A stretch of DNA of 64,000 bases from Aliitabrizicola sp041905595 (GTDB lineage Bacteria; Pseudomonadota; Alphaproteobacteria; Rhodobacterales; Rhodobacteraceae), in assembly GCA_041905595.1 (NCBI GenBank), contig JAYRKT010000001.1, forward strand, positions 62,001 to 126,000, in the 5' to 3' direction. This document shows positions 35,484-44,739 of the stretch, piece after piece. The notes under the pieces are model-generated. The model did not search any database. It worked only from the letters and a program-made list of their open reading frames with translations, and had not been told where the DNA came from. The translations under genes were made by a program, and so were the position numbers. Position 1 is the stretch's first letter. The number at the start of each line of letters is the position of its first letter.

Positions 35484-37280
35484 TCAGTCGCTTGGAATCT
35501 GCGAAACGTAGGTTCCCGGAGCGGGAGCAAGCTCTGGGTGCCGAGAATCGCCAACTTGCCGCGCCTTGACCATCGGACCGGAATGGCCAGCCAGCCACTT
35601 CTCCCAGACGGGCCACCAGCTCCCCTTGTGGAAGGTTGCCTCCTTCTTCCAGGCGTCGGCGTCGGCGTCCAGCGGACCATCATGCATATAGTGGCCGTAC
35701 TTGACCTTTGAAGGCGGGTTCACGATGCCGGCGATATGACCCGACTCTGACAAGACAAAGGTCTTGTCGACCGACCCGAATTGCCGAATGCCGGCATAGG
35801 AACTTTTCCAGGGGGCGATATGGTCGGTCTCACAGGCGATCGCGCAGATCGGCAGAGCCACGTCCTTCAGTGTCACCTTGTGGCCGAGCACCGCGAAACC
35901 CGCCACGGCGAAATTGTTCAACTGGCACAGGCCGCGCAGATACTCGACCGCCATCTTGCCAGGCAAGTTGGTCCCGTCGCCGTTCCAGTAGAGCAGGTCA
36001 AACGCGGGTGGTGGCTCGCCCAGCATGTAGCTGCGGATGGCCGGCTGGTAGACCAGATCATTGGAGCGCAGGTAGCTGAAGGTCCGGCCCATGAACAGCT
36101 TGGACATGATGCCATCGGCCTCGATCTGCCGCTCGATCCCGTTCACGAAATCATCGCTCAGGAACACCCCGACCTCGCCGGGTTCGCTGAAATCGGTCAG
36201 AGTGGTGAAGAAGGTGGCGCAGTTGATGTCCGTCACACCGGTCTTCTGCAGATAGGCGAGGGTCAGCGCCAGGGTCGTTCCCGCGATGCAATAGCCGACG
36301 ACATTGATCTTCTTCTCGCCGGTGATCTGGCGGACCTGATCCATCGCGGTCAGATAGCCCTCTCGGATGTAGTCATCCATTCCGGTCTCCCGGTATGAGG
36401 GATCGGGATTGACCCAGCTGACGATGAACAGGGTATAGCCCTGGTCGACGATCCACTTGACCAGACTGTTCTGCGCCTTGAGGTCAAGGATGTAGAATTT
36501 GTTGATCCAGGGCGGGAAGATCAGCAGCGGCGTCTTGTGGACCTTTTCGGTCGTCGGCGCGTACTGGATCAGCTCAAGCATCCGGTTGCGGAACACGACC
36601 GACCCCTTGGTCGTCGCGATGTTCTCGCCCAAAACAAATGCGTTCCGGTCGGCGAGGCTGACCAGCAGCTCACCGTCGCTGCTCTCGATGTCGCGTACGA
36701 GGTTCTCCAGCCCCTGGACAAGGCTGCGCCCATTGGTTTCGACCGCCCGGGTCAGAGCATCGGGATTGGTCCCAAGAAAGTTCGAGGGGGCAAACAGGTC
36801 GATGAACTGGCGGGTGAAGTACTCCACCCGGCGGCGATCGGCCGGATCGAGGTTGTCGATACCAGCAACGGCCTGTGAAACCGCTTCGGAATTCAGCAGG
36901 TATTGCTGCTTGAGGTAATTGAAGAACGGGTGGGTTTCCCACAGCGGATTGGCGAAACGTCGATCCTTCGGGGTCGAATCGGGCGGGGCTTCGAGTGTAC
37001 CCTTTGCGAGGGCCTGCTGGGCTTCGACATAGTGTTTCAACGTCTTGCCCCAGTAGGTTATCTGATGCTCCAGCATCTTCGCCGGGTTCTGCATCATTTC
37101 CGCAACATAGGCGGCGGCGGCCTTCAAATAGACCTCGTTGCCGGGCCCATTCAGCGCGGGATCGACAGGTTTCCGCTTTGATAGCGCCACCATCAGCCTT
37201 TGGGACAGCTCCTCGATCTTGGCGAGGTTCGCATTGAGCTGGTCCAGCCGTTCGGTGGATTCGCTATCCTCAGTTGTCAT
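35484..37280 (-). CDS. phaC: Class I poly(3-hydroxyalkanoate) synthase PhaC
   Basis: 598 residues, class I length. It polymerises (R)-3-hydroxyacyl-CoA into polyester on granules. The lipase-box-like motif is GYCIAG with catalytic Cys331; the other triad residues lie in DHIAPWKS and the His of SGHIAG. The N-terminal half (about 100-280) has the synthase motif PPWINKFYILDL and the Trp-rich core. The gene is divergent from phaZ and followed by phaP and phaR. Confidence 0.97.
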   Translation of the reverse strand: MTTEDSESTERLDQLNANLAKIEELSQRLMVALSKRKPVDPALNGPGNEVYLKAAAAYVAEMMQNPAKMLEHQITYWGKTLKHYVEAQQALAKGTLEAPPDSTPKDRRFANPLWETHPFFNYLKQQYLLNSEAVSQAVAGIDNLDPADRRRVEYFTRQFIDLFAPSNFLGTNPDALTRAVETNGRSLVQGLENLVRDIESSDGELLVSLADRNAFVLGENIATTKGSVVFRNRMLELIQYAPTTEKVHKTPLLIFPPWINKFYILDLKAQNSLVKWIVDQGYTLFIVSWVNPDPSYRETGMDDYIREGYLTAMDQVRQITGEKKINVVGYCIAGTTLALTLAYLQKTGVTDINCATFFTTLTDFSEPGEVGVFLSDDFVNGIERQIEADGIMSKLFMGRTFSYLRSNDLVYQPAIRSYMLGEPPPAFDLLYWNGDGTNLPGKMAVEYLRGLCQLNNFAVAGFAVLGHKVTLKDVALPICAIACETDHIAPWKSSYAGIRQFGSVDKTFVLSESGHIAGIVNPPSKVKYGHYMHDGPLDADADAWKKEATFHKGSWWPVWEKWLAGHSGPMVKARQVGDSRHPELAPAPGTYVSQIPSD

Positions 37281-37379
37281 AAGTCAAATTCCCCCCTAAC
37301 CTTACCCGACATTATCGTCGCGGGACTGGGGGGGAAAGCGACGAATTGACCTACAGGCCCGGGCCGGGCAGGAGCGGCG

Positions 37380-38651
37380 ATGAAGTACATGTACACCTAC
37401 GACGCCATGGAAACGGCGCGTAACACGAACGAATGGCTGGGCGCGACCGCGCGTGCCATCGCCTCCTATCCCGCTTTCGCCCTGTCGATGAACCCCGCGC
37501 TGAGCTTCATGGCCGCTTGGGGCGAGGTGACGGAACGCACCTTTGGCCGCATGATCGTCAAGCCCGACTGGGGCATCCGCTCCATCGTCGGACCGGACGG
37601 TCAGGATCACCTCGTCGACGTGAAATGCATCGTCGAAAAACCCTTCGGCAACCTCGTCCAGTTCTTCGTCCGTCGGCGCGCGCCCCTGGCCCGCAAGGTG
37701 CTGCTCGTCGCTCCGATGTCCGGGCATTATGCCACGCTCCTGCGCTCGACCGTCTCCAGCCTGCTTCCGGACTGCGACGTCTACGTGACCGACTGGAAGA
37801 ACGCCCGCGACATTCCGGTAAGTGCCGGCAAGTTCGATGTCGAGGACTACACGCTCTACCTCGTCGAGTTCATGCGGCACCTTGGCCCTGACACCCATGT
37901 CATCGCCGTCTGCCAGCCAGCGCCACTGACCTTGGCCGCGACCGCCTATCTGGCGGGTGAGGACCCGGATGCCCAGCCGCGCTCGCTGACGCTGATCGGC
38001 GGCCCGATCGACCCCGACGCGGCGGCAACCGAAGTGACCGATTTCGGCCGTCGCATCACCATGGGGCAGCTAGAGCAGATCGCAATCCAGCGCGTCGGCT
38101 TCAAGTACAAGGGCGCCGGTCGGCTGGTCTATCCGGGCCTGCTACAACTGCAAAGCTTCATGTCGATGAACGCCGACCGTCACGGCAAGGCCTTCTTCGA
38201 CCAGATCATCCGCGTCGCTCGCGGCGAGGCATCGGATCACGACGCCCATAACCGCTTCTATGATGAATACCTCGCGGTGATGGACATGACCGCCGAATTC
38301 TATCTGTCGACCGTCGAGCGGATCTTCAAGAACCGCGAGATCGCGCAGAACCGCTTCACCGTTGGCGGCAAGAAGGTCGATATCGGCGCAATCACCCAGG
38401 TGGCCGTGAAGACCGTCGAAGGGGCGAATGACGACATTTCGGCACCGGGCCAGTGCGTCGCCGCGCTGAAACTGCTGACCGGCCTGCCGGACAGCAAGAA
38501 GGCGAGCCACCTCGAACCCGAGGCGGGCCACTACGGGATCTTCGCGGGCAAGTCCTGGCGTCTGAATATCCGACCGCTGGTCTTGAATTTCATCGACGCG
38601 AATTCAGCCGCGCCCGCTGTCAGCAAGCCCCGGATCGTCGTCACCAACTGA
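37380..38651 (+). CDS. phaZ: Intracellular poly(3-hydroxybutyrate) depolymerase PhaZ
   Basis: 423 residues, standard for the intracellular type I PhaZ family (YMYDAMETARNTNEW start). The nucleophile is Cys178 in VIAVCQPA, in place of a lipase-box Ser, as known for this family; the C-terminal EAGHYGIFAGKSW holds the His. It mobilises stored PHB. It is divergent from phaC, with 99 bp between the starts, and GGAG lies five bases before its ATG. No PhaR consensus is seen in that gap. Confidence 0.94.
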   Translation: MKYMYTYDAMETARNTNEWLGATARAIASYPAFALSMNPALSFMAAWGEVTERTFGRMIVKPDWGIRSIVGPDGQDHLVDVKCIVEKPFGNLVQFFVRRRAPLARKVLLVAPMSGHYATLLRSTVSSLLPDCDVYVTDWKNARDIPVSAGKFDVEDYTLYLVEFMRHLGPDTHVIAVCQPAPLTLAATAYLAGEDPDAQPRSLTLIGGPIDPDAAATEVTDFGRRITMGQLEQIAIQRVGFKYKGAGRLVYPGLLQLQSFMSMNADRHGKAFFDQIIRVARGEASDHDAHNRFYDEYLAVMDMTAEFYLSTVERIFKNREIAQNRFTVGGKKVDIGAITQVAVKTVEGANDDISAPGQCVAALKLLTGLPDSKKASHLEPEAGHYGIFAGKSWRLNIRPLVLNFIDANSAAPAVSKPRIVVTN

Positions 38652-38658
38652 CGCCGCG

Positions 38659-39366
38659 CTAACGTAGCATCAGTGGTTCGTTCAGGAATTCCTCCATCGC
38701 GTCGGACACGAGTTCCGGCGCTTCCAGAGTCGGCAAATGCCCGGCCGATGCCAGTTTCACGAAGCGCCCCTTCGGCATCAGTTCGGACGTGAACTCCTGC
38801 CGCCGCGTCGGCACCAGCGTGTCACACGCCCCGGCGATGATTAGTGTCGGCAGAAGCCAGCGCCGCAGGGTCTTCTGGTGGTCCGGACGCCGTTGCCAGG
38901 CCTTGGCCTGTGCGAGATACTGCTCGGGCCCAAGGACGCGGGCCATGTCCAGCATGATCTCGAGCACTTCTTCGCGCCCAGGTCCAGGTGCCAGAGCGGC
39001 AGCCGGAATTTCACCCTTCATCGCCTCATCCAACCGGCCCATCCGCGCCGCGACAAGCCGCGCCTCGCGGGCGCCCGCGGCTTGGGGGGTCTCGCCGAAG
39101 GGATCGGTCGAGATCAGCATGCAGCGCGTCACCCGGTCGGGTGCGCGCCGAATAACGTCCAGCGCAACCGTGCCCCCCAGCCCCTGCCCTGCGATGGCGA
39201 AGCGTTGCGGCGCCGCCGCGACAACCGCCGCCGACATGTCCTCGACCATGCCGGGGCCAAGCGGCATCACGATGACGGGCCGTGTCAGCGACAGCGCGAC
39301 GATCTGGTGAAAGAACACTCGGGCATCGCACATCAGCCCCGGCAACAGGATGACCGGTTCGCTCAT
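38659..39366 (-). CDS. Alpha/beta-hydrolase-fold protein lacking the nucleophile serine
   Basis: 235 residues. It opens VILLPGLMCDARVF (oxyanion region) and has a clear fold, an acid in AGACDTLVP and a His in ASAGHLPTLE. But the nucleophile elbow reads AGQGLGG, with Gly where GxSxG needs Ser, so hydrolysis by the usual mechanism is not possible. It may bind a ligand or use another route. Follows another hydrolase (15-bp gap) on the same strand and converges with phaZ. Confidence 0.75.
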   Translation of the reverse strand: MSEPVILLPGLMCDARVFFHQIVALSLTRPVIVMPLGPGMVEDMSAAVVAAAPQRFAIAGQGLGGTVALDVIRRAPDRVTRCMLISTDPFGETPQAAGAREARLVAARMGRLDEAMKGEIPAAALAPGPGREEVLEIMLDMARVLGPEQYLAQAKAWQRRPDHQKTLRRWLLPTLIIAGACDTLVPTRRQEFTSELMPKGRFVKLASAGHLPTLEAPELVSDAMEEFLNEPLMLR

Positions 39367-39381
39367 CGCTCTGCCCCGTGA

Positions 39382-40155
39382 TCAGACATGGGCGAGAACC
39401 TCGGCCAGGGTTGCCGTGATCAGGTCCAGGTTCTCGGGCGAGGAAAAGCGGTGATCGGCCCCCTTGACCAGCGTTAATCGGATGTCAGGACCGCTGACAT
39501 GATCAATCAGCCGCAGCGCGACGCTTGGCGGCACGTCGGTATCCGCCGTGCCTTGCAGCAACCGAACCGGGAAGTGCAGCGGCAAGGGGTCGCGCAGGAC
39601 CAGACGTTTGCGCCCCTCCTCGATCAGGCGCCGGGTGATGACATAGGGCTCGGGCGAGTAGTCCGAGGGCAGCTCGATCCGGCCATCGGTCAGCAGCGCC
39701 TGCCGCTGCGCCTCACTGGCGTCCGCCCACATGCTGTCCTCGGTGAAGTCTGGCGCGGCGGCAATCCCGACGAGACCGGCAATCCGCTCTGGGATCGCCT
39801 TCGCCAGCAAGAGCGAGATCCAGCCGCCCATGGACGATCCCACAAGGACCTGCGGCCCCTCTGTCAACTGGGTGACGGCCGCCAGCGCGTCCTCGAACCA
39901 GTCGCCGATGGAGCCATCGAGGAAATCCCCGTCCGAAACGCCGTGCCCGGAATAATCGACCCGCAGGAAGGAGCGCCCTTCAGCCGCGGCCCAAGCCGCC
40001 AGATGGACTGCCTTGCTGCCCTGCATGTCAGAGCGGAAGCCGTGCAGGAAGACCACCCCCGGGCCATGTCCAGCGTTGCGCCGATACGCAATGCGGCGGC
40101 CTTGCGGGGTCGTCAGGAAATCTGGCGGGGGCACGGGGAGCTCGGACGGGGTCAT
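39382..40155 (-). CDS. Alpha/beta hydrolase
   Basis: 257 residues with the full triad: oxyanion HGFRSDMQGSKA, nucleophile Ser in VGSSMGGWIS, acid in GTADTDVPP and His in KGADHRFSSP. A small esterase/thioesterase-type enzyme of unknown substrate. Paired on one transcript with the Ser-less hydrolase, 15 bp downstream. Proximity to phaZ may hint at polyester or acyl-chain processing, but there is no direct evidence. Confidence 0.85.
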   Translation of the reverse strand: MTPSELPVPPPDFLTTPQGRRIAYRRNAGHGPGVVFLHGFRSDMQGSKAVHLAAWAAAEGRSFLRVDYSGHGVSDGDFLDGSIGDWFEDALAAVTQLTEGPQVLVGSSMGGWISLLLAKAIPERIAGLVGIAAAPDFTEDSMWADASEAQRQALLTDGRIELPSDYSPEPYVITRRLIEEGRKRLVLRDPLPLHFPVRLLQGTADTDVPPSVALRLIDHVSGPDIRLTLVKGADHRFSSPENLDLITATLAEVLAHV

Positions 40156-40246
40156 GTCCGCTATCTAGTGCCTCCCTGCCGGAAGCTGCAACCATATCGC
40201 CGCCCGACGCATCCGCAGGGCAAAAGCCTGCCGATCGCGGCACCAT

Positions 40247-40915
40247 TCAGCCGATGCTTTGTGCAAGCACCCGGCTGATGGTGGCCAGATTGCGCCCGCT
40301 TTCCTTGACCCAAGCGTTGAATGCCGCCTGTACGGCGGCCATGGCCTTCTTCGATCCGGGCGCACCATCAATCACGCCTTCCGCAACCAGCCGGGCAACC
40401 ACATCGCGGCTGAGGATGAAGCTGTCCTTGCCCATGTGACGCAGCATGTACTGCCCGGTCGTTCCGCCGAGCCTGCTTCCGTTGCGGCTGAGCCACTCCA
40501 ACAGCCCTGCGAAATCCTCGGTCGGCCAGTCGGCGATGCGCCGTCCGAACGATCCGGCCTCTGCCGCGACCTCGCTCACGAAGACTGCATTGTCGCGAAT
40601 GGCGACGATCTTCGGACCGCTGCGGATGACGCGAGCATCGCTGACCAAACGGTCGATCGCTTCGCCTTCCATCATCGACACCCGACCGGGGTCGAACCCG
40701 AGGAAAGCCTCTTCGATGCCAGGCCATTTGGTCTCGACGACCTTCCAGCTGATGCCCGCCTGGAAGATCCCACGGGCCATCGCCGCCAGCCAGCGGTCGT
40801 CGGGGATGGCGGCGATGGCCTCTGCCGATTTCGGAACGGGCGTCGCGGCCAGCACCGCCTCTTCGCTACCCTTTCGATCAGCCGCGATGGCAAGGATTTC
40901 TGCGAATGTGCGCAT
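40247..40915 (-). CDS. DNA-3-methyladenine glycosylase I (Tag)-like protein, divergent
   Basis: 222 residues. The helix-hairpin-helix region GIFQAGISWKVVETKWPGIEEAF and the following FDPGRVSMMEGEAIDRLVSD match Tag enzymes, which remove 3-methyladenine from alkylated DNA. It differs from E. coli Tag in three ways: it has no cysteine at all, so the zinc snap is missing; the usual N-terminal YHDxEWG motif is absent; and the glutamate of EGFQAGLSW is Gly. It may use another base or be inactive. Divergent from thrS. Confidence 0.7.
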   Translation of the reverse strand: MRTFAEILAIAADRKGSEEAVLAATPVPKSAEAIAAIPDDRWLAAMARGIFQAGISWKVVETKWPGIEEAFLGFDPGRVSMMEGEAIDRLVSDARVIRSGPKIVAIRDNAVFVSEVAAEAGSFGRRIADWPTEDFAGLLEWLSRNGSRLGGTTGQYMLRHMGKDSFILSRDVVARLVAEGVIDGAPGSKKAMAAVQAAFNAWVKESGRNLATISRVLAQSIG

Positions 40916-41071
40916 TGTGGCTCTCCCGGACGGTAGTTGTCGAGAACCTGACAGAAGGTCGCCACCCGGACAAGCGGGCCGCCGTTGACAATCGCCGCGC
41001 CCCGTCGCACAGAAGCTCGACAAACCCGCAACCGGGCGTTTCGTAGGCGCCAAAACGACGAGGAGCCGGCC

Positions 41072-43024
41072 ATGAGCCAGATTTCCCTGACATTCCCCGA
41101 TGGCAACCAGCGCGATTTCGCCGCCGGTGTGACGCCTGCCGAAGTGGCGGCGTCGATCGCGCCGAGCCTGGCGAAAAAGGCGATCTCGGCCACTGTCGAC
41201 GGCAAGCATTTCGACATGCAATGGCCGATCACCGAAAGCGCCAGCATCGCCATCAACACGATGCAGGATGACGCCGTCGCACTGGAGCTGATCCGCCACG
41301 ACTTGGCTCATATCATGGCCCGCGCCGTGCAGGAGTTGTGGCCTGACGTGAAGGTGACGATCGGTCCGGTCATCGCCAATGGCTGGTATTACGATTTCGA
41401 CCGCGCGGAGCCGTTCAGCCCCGAGGATCTCGGCGCGATCGAGGCGAAGATGAAGCAGATCATCAACGCTCGCGATCCGGTCCGGACAGAGGTCTGGAGC
41501 CGCGCCGACGCGATCGCCTATTACGAAAAGGCCAGCGAGCCCTTCAAGGTCGAGCTGGTCGAGGCGATCCCCGAGGATCAGAAGATCCGCATGTACTGGC
41601 ATGGCGGATGGCAGGACCTGTGCCGCGGCCCGCACCTGCAGAACACCGGTCAAGTCCCCGCGGACGCTTTCAAGCTGATGAGCGTGGCGGGGGCCTATTG
41701 GCGGGGCGACAGTGCCAACAAGCAGCTTCAGCGCATCTATGGTGTCGCGTTCAAGAACCGCGACGACCTGAAGGCTTACCTCACGATGCTGGAAGAGGCT
41801 GCCAAGCGCGACCATCGCAAGCTCGGCAGGGAAATGGAGCTGTTCCACCTGCAGGAAGAAGCGCCCGGCATGGTGTTCTGGCATCCGAACGGCTGGACGA
41901 TCTACCGCACGCTGGAAGACTACATGCGTCGCCGCCTGCGCGGGGCCGGCTACAAGGAGATCCGCACGCCGCAGGTCGTCGACCGCGTGTTGTGGGAAAA
42001 GTCGGGCCATTGGGAGGCCTATCGCGAGAACATGTTCATCGTCGAGGTGGACGAGGAAGGCGCGAAAGAAAAGCGGATCAACGCGCTGAAGCCGATGAAC
42101 TGTCCCTGTCACGTGCAGGTCTATAACCAGGGCCTGAAGTCCTACCGCGACCTGCCGCTGCGCCTGGCCGAGTTCGGATCATGCCATCGCTACGAAAGCT
42201 CGGGCTCGATGCACGGGCTGATGCGGGTGCGCGGCTTTACTCAGGATGACGCGCATATTTTCTGCACAGAGGATCAGATCGAAAGCGAGTGTGCGAACTT
42301 CCTGACGCTTCTGTCCTCGATCTACCGCGACCTCGGCTTCATCAAGTTCGACATCAAGCTGTCGACGCGGCCTGACGTACGGGTGGGTTCGGATGAAGTC
42401 TGGGACAAGGCCGAGACGGCGCTGGAGAACGCGATCCGCAAGGTGACGAACAACTTCACCATCGATCCCGGCGAAGGCGCCTTCTACGGGCCGAAGCTCG
42501 ACTTCAAGCTGACCGACGCGATCGGGCGCGAATGGCAGTGCGGCACCTTCCAGTGCGATTTCAACCTGCCGGTGCGGCTCGACGCGGAATATGTGGCTGA
42601 AGATGGGTCCAAACGCCGTCCGGTGATGCTGCACCGCGCCATCCTCGGGTCGTTCGAGCGCTTCATCGGTATCCTGATCGAGAACTACGCCGGCAAGATG
42701 CCCTTCTGGCTGGCGCCGCGTCAGGTCGTCGTCGCCTCTATCGTCTCGGACGCCGACGAATATGTGCACGAGGTGACCAACGCGCTGCGGGCGGCGGGCC
42801 TGCGCGCCGAGGCTGATACGCGGAACGAAAAGATCAACTACAAGGTCCGCGAGCACTCGGTCGGCAAGGTTCCCGTGATCCTCGCCATCGGCATGAAGGA
42901 GGTCCAGGACCGCACCGTTTCGCTGCGCCGGCTGGGTGATACGCGTACCGAAACGCTGGCACTTCCGGACGTGATCGCGGCTTTGGCGCAGGAAGCGACA
43001 CCGCCCGACCTGATGCCGGAGTAA
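41072..43024 (+). CDS. thrS: Threonyl-tRNA synthetase
   Basis: 650 residues. N-terminal TGS domain (SQISLTFPDGNQRDF), editing domain with HDLAHIMARAV and DLCRGPHLQNT, class II core with motif-1/2/3 signatures, the zinc ligands in MNCPCHVQVYNQ, AHIFC and MLHRAILGS, and a C-terminal anticodon-binding domain (VVVASIVSDADEYV). The start MSQISL follows GAGGAG; an in-frame ATG 29 codons earlier is not supported. Confidence 0.97.
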   Translation: MSQISLTFPDGNQRDFAAGVTPAEVAASIAPSLAKKAISATVDGKHFDMQWPITESASIAINTMQDDAVALELIRHDLAHIMARAVQELWPDVKVTIGPVIANGWYYDFDRAEPFSPEDLGAIEAKMKQIINARDPVRTEVWSRADAIAYYEKASEPFKVELVEAIPEDQKIRMYWHGGWQDLCRGPHLQNTGQVPADAFKLMSVAGAYWRGDSANKQLQRIYGVAFKNRDDLKAYLTMLEEAAKRDHRKLGREMELFHLQEEAPGMVFWHPNGWTIYRTLEDYMRRRLRGAGYKEIRTPQVVDRVLWEKSGHWEAYRENMFIVEVDEEGAKEKRINALKPMNCPCHVQVYNQGLKSYRDLPLRLAEFGSCHRYESSGSMHGLMRVRGFTQDDAHIFCTEDQIESECANFLTLLSSIYRDLGFIKFDIKLSTRPDVRVGSDEVWDKAETALENAIRKVTNNFTIDPGEGAFYGPKLDFKLTDAIGREWQCGTFQCDFNLPVRLDAEYVAEDGSKRRPVMLHRAILGSFERFIGILIENYAGKMPFWLAPRQVVVASIVSDADEYVHEVTNALRAAGLRAEADTRNEKINYKVREHSVGKVPVILAIGMKEVQDRTVSLRRLGDTRTETLALPDVIAALAQEATPPDLMPE

Positions 43025-43062
43025 GCGGCACTAACCGCCGAAATGGAAGGAAATCACCGAAA

Positions 43063-43085
43063 TTTCGGCCGCGCCGCGGCCGAAA
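43063..43085 (+). other. Strong GC hairpin after thrS
   Basis: Perfect 10-bp arms TTTCGGCCGC and GCGGCCGAAA enclose a GCC loop, 39 bases past the thrS stop. There is no following T-tract, so intrinsic termination is uncertain. It may mark the 3' end of thrS or the start of the long leader of the cold-shock gene. Confidence 0.5.
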
Positions 43086-43256
43086 CCCGGATGTTTCACG
43101 AGATACTTGATTTTTTCCGGGGATGCGGCAGACTTTTTGTCGCGTGGCCGGAAGTGCTGCCGGGGTCCCCTGCCAGGGACGACGGGGAGAACAGGTTCGG
43201 GGGACACGGCCCGGTGCAATCTCGCCCCGGGAGGACTGACTTAAGGAGAGAGCGGC
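43086..43256 (+). promoter_or_regulatory. Long upstream region of the cold-shock gene
   Basis: A 171-bp stretch without a gene. It begins with AT-richer DNA (TTGATTTTTTC) and ends with AAGGAG before the csp start. Cold-shock genes often carry long structured leaders that change fold with temperature; I cannot assign promoter or fold with certainty here. Confidence 0.35.
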
Positions 43257-43463
43257 ATGCCGACCGGCACCGTGAAGTGGTTCAACGCGACCAAGGGTTA
43301 TGGGTTCATCGCGCCGGATGACGGCGGCAAGGACATCTTCGTTCACATCTCGGCTGTAGAGCGGGCGGGCCTGAAGGGCCTGAACGACAACCAGAAGATC
43401 GGCTACGAGCTTCAGTCGGGCCGGGATGGCCGCCAGTCGGCGGGAGACCTCAAGCTTCTCTGA
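43257..43463 (+). CDS. Cold-shock protein (CspA-like)
   Basis: 68 residues, a single cold-shock domain that binds single-stranded nucleic acid. RNP-1 KGYGFIAPD and RNP-2 DIFVHISAV are intact and the start MPTGTVKWFNATKG is standard. AAGGAG lies eight bases upstream. It acts as an RNA chaperone in translation at low temperature or stress. Confidence 0.96.
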   Translation: MPTGTVKWFNATKGYGFIAPDDGGKDIFVHISAVERAGLKGLNDNQKIGYELQSGRDGRQSAGDLKLL

Positions 43464-43484
43464 GCCATCGCCAGGAAGGCTTCT

Positions 43485-43509
43485 CAGCCCGTGCCTTCGG
43501 CGCGGGCTG
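43485..43509. terminator. Bidirectional terminator hairpin after the cold-shock gene
   Basis: An 11-bp stem (CAGCCCGTGCC / GGCGCGGGCTG, one T-G pair) with a TTC loop lies between the convergent csp and ArsC-like genes, ending three bases before the latter's stop. TCTCATTTG follows on the plus strand. Confidence 0.6.
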
Positions 43510-43511
43510 TC

Positions 43512-43838
43512 TCATTTGAGGAGGGCGGCATTCACCTTGTCGTCCCATCCCAGATGAAGGTCCTTGCCTGACCGGATCACCGGACGCTTCATCAACGTTG
43601 GCTGCGCGGCAAGCTGCGCCTCGGGCTCGGCAGCCTTCAGGAATTCTCCAAGGGACCGCCAGGTCGTCGACTGACGGTTGATGATCGCATCGCCGAAGGC
43701 CTGCACGAACTCGGCGATCTCCTCCGCGGTCAGCGGCTCGGCGCGCACGTCGCGAAACGTCACCTCGATCCCATCTGCCTTCAGGGCCTTGAGCGCCTTC
43801 TTGCAGGTATCGCAGGTCGAAATGCCATAAAGGATCAT
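43512..43838 (-). CDS. ArsC-family thioredoxin-fold protein (Spx/YffB-like)
   Basis: 108 residues. The N-terminal GISTCDTCKKALKAL has a CxxC pair where YffB-type relatives usually have CDTIKKA, and the later LMKRPVIRSGK holds the conserved Arg. The family includes arsenate reductases and regulatory Spx proteins. No other arsenic genes are nearby, so arsenate reduction is unproven. Converges with csp. Confidence 0.8.
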   Translation of the reverse strand: MILYGISTCDTCKKALKALKADGIEVTFRDVRAEPLTAEEIAEFVQAFGDAIINRQSTTWRSLGEFLKAAEPEAQLAAQPTLMKRPVIRSGKDLHLGWDDKVNAALLK

Positions 43839-43928
43839 TGCAGGGTCCGGTGTAGGGGGGCTGGAACCGGTATGGACCTGCCCGAGAGGCTATGCAATCC
43901 GCAAAGACAATGCCCCGGAACAGGCCGG

Positions 43929-44537
43929 TCACAGCAGGCTGAAATCACGCGCGATCATCGCGGCATGGGTGCGGTTCTTCGCACCGAGCTTCCGGCTCAG
44001 CGTCTTCACATGCAGCTTGACCGTGACCTCCTGCAGGTCATGGTCGCGCGCGATTTCCTTGTTGGACTTGCCTTCGCAAATGCCGCGCAGAACGTCGTGC
44101 TCGCGGCGAGACAGGTTGAAGCGCCCCTCCCCCGGCGAACCGGGATCGGTCAGTTCGCCGTAAGGCAGGAAGGCATCGCCTTTCAGCATGGCCTGGACCG
44201 CCGCGACCATCGCCCGCGATCCAAGCGTCTTGGGCACGAAGCCCGCAGCCCCCGACCGCATCGCCGCCTCGGCGACTTCGCGCGAGGCAAAGCCGGACAG
44301 GATCGCAACAGGCTTGCCGCCATTGGCCTTCAATGCCGAAGCCATGCCTTCCAGCCCATTCATGCCCGGCATGCTGTAGTCGAGCAGAACCAGATCGTTC
44401 GGTCCCTCAGCCTCGATCACCGCCAAGGCTTCCTGCAGGCTCCCGACGACCCTGATTGAATCGAATCCCTCGGCCTTCAGAAAGGCCGCGATCGTTTCGC
44501 GGACCAGATCATGGTCATCTGCCAGCAGGATCCTCAT
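43929..44537 (-). CDS. LuxR/NarL-type response regulator
   Basis: 202 residues. Receiver domain: MRILLADDHDLVRETI start, phosphoacceptor Asp53 in LLDYSMPGMNG and Lys in FVPKTLG. C-terminal LuxR helix-turn-helix: LSRREHDVLRGICEGKSNKEIARDHDLQEVTVKLHVKTL. The start MRILLADDH is chosen; the in-frame upstream ATG adds 28 atypical residues. Divergent from a hybrid histidine kinase with 202 bp between, so the two probably form one signalling pair. Confidence 0.92.
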   Translation of the reverse strand: MRILLADDHDLVRETIAAFLKAEGFDSIRVVGSLQEALAVIEAEGPNDLVLLDYSMPGMNGLEGMASALKANGGKPVAILSGFASREVAEAAMRSGAAGFVPKTLGSRAMVAAVQAMLKGDAFLPYGELTDPGSPGEGRFNLSRREHDVLRGICEGKSNKEIARDHDLQEVTVKLHVKTLSRKLGAKNRTHAAMIARDFSLL

Positions 44538-44739
44538 GATCGGTTCAGCCAGCCCTGTTCGATGAAAGTCGTCCCAACCGGAATGCGCCGGCACTTTCCC
44601 GATCTTCTCGAAATCCGGCAAGTCCGCAACCCAGATTCACCTCTTCCCCAAACAACAGACCGGCGGACTTGAACCCGGGGCCGGTTCGGCTAGCCTTCGG
44701 GCGGATAGAAGGTCGGCCAGCGCGGAAAGGAAAGCCAGA
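44538..44739. promoter_or_regulatory. Divergent promoter region between response regulator and hybrid kinase
   Basis: A 202-bp gap between diverging starts. It contains AAAGGAAAG before the kinase GTG. I see no convincing -35/-10 pair or operator repeat, though promoters for both genes must lie here. Confidence 0.4.

Noticed and set aside
40916..41071. T-box or other tRNA-sensing leader before thrS
   Set aside because: Only 156 bp with no T-box sequence or terminator pair; the mechanism is rare outside Gram-positive bacteria.
40916..42112. Large minus-strand extension of the Tag-like gene across thrS
   Set aside because: Antisense to an unmistakable thrS; composition is that of a shadow frame; the Tag start MRTFAEILAI is well placed.
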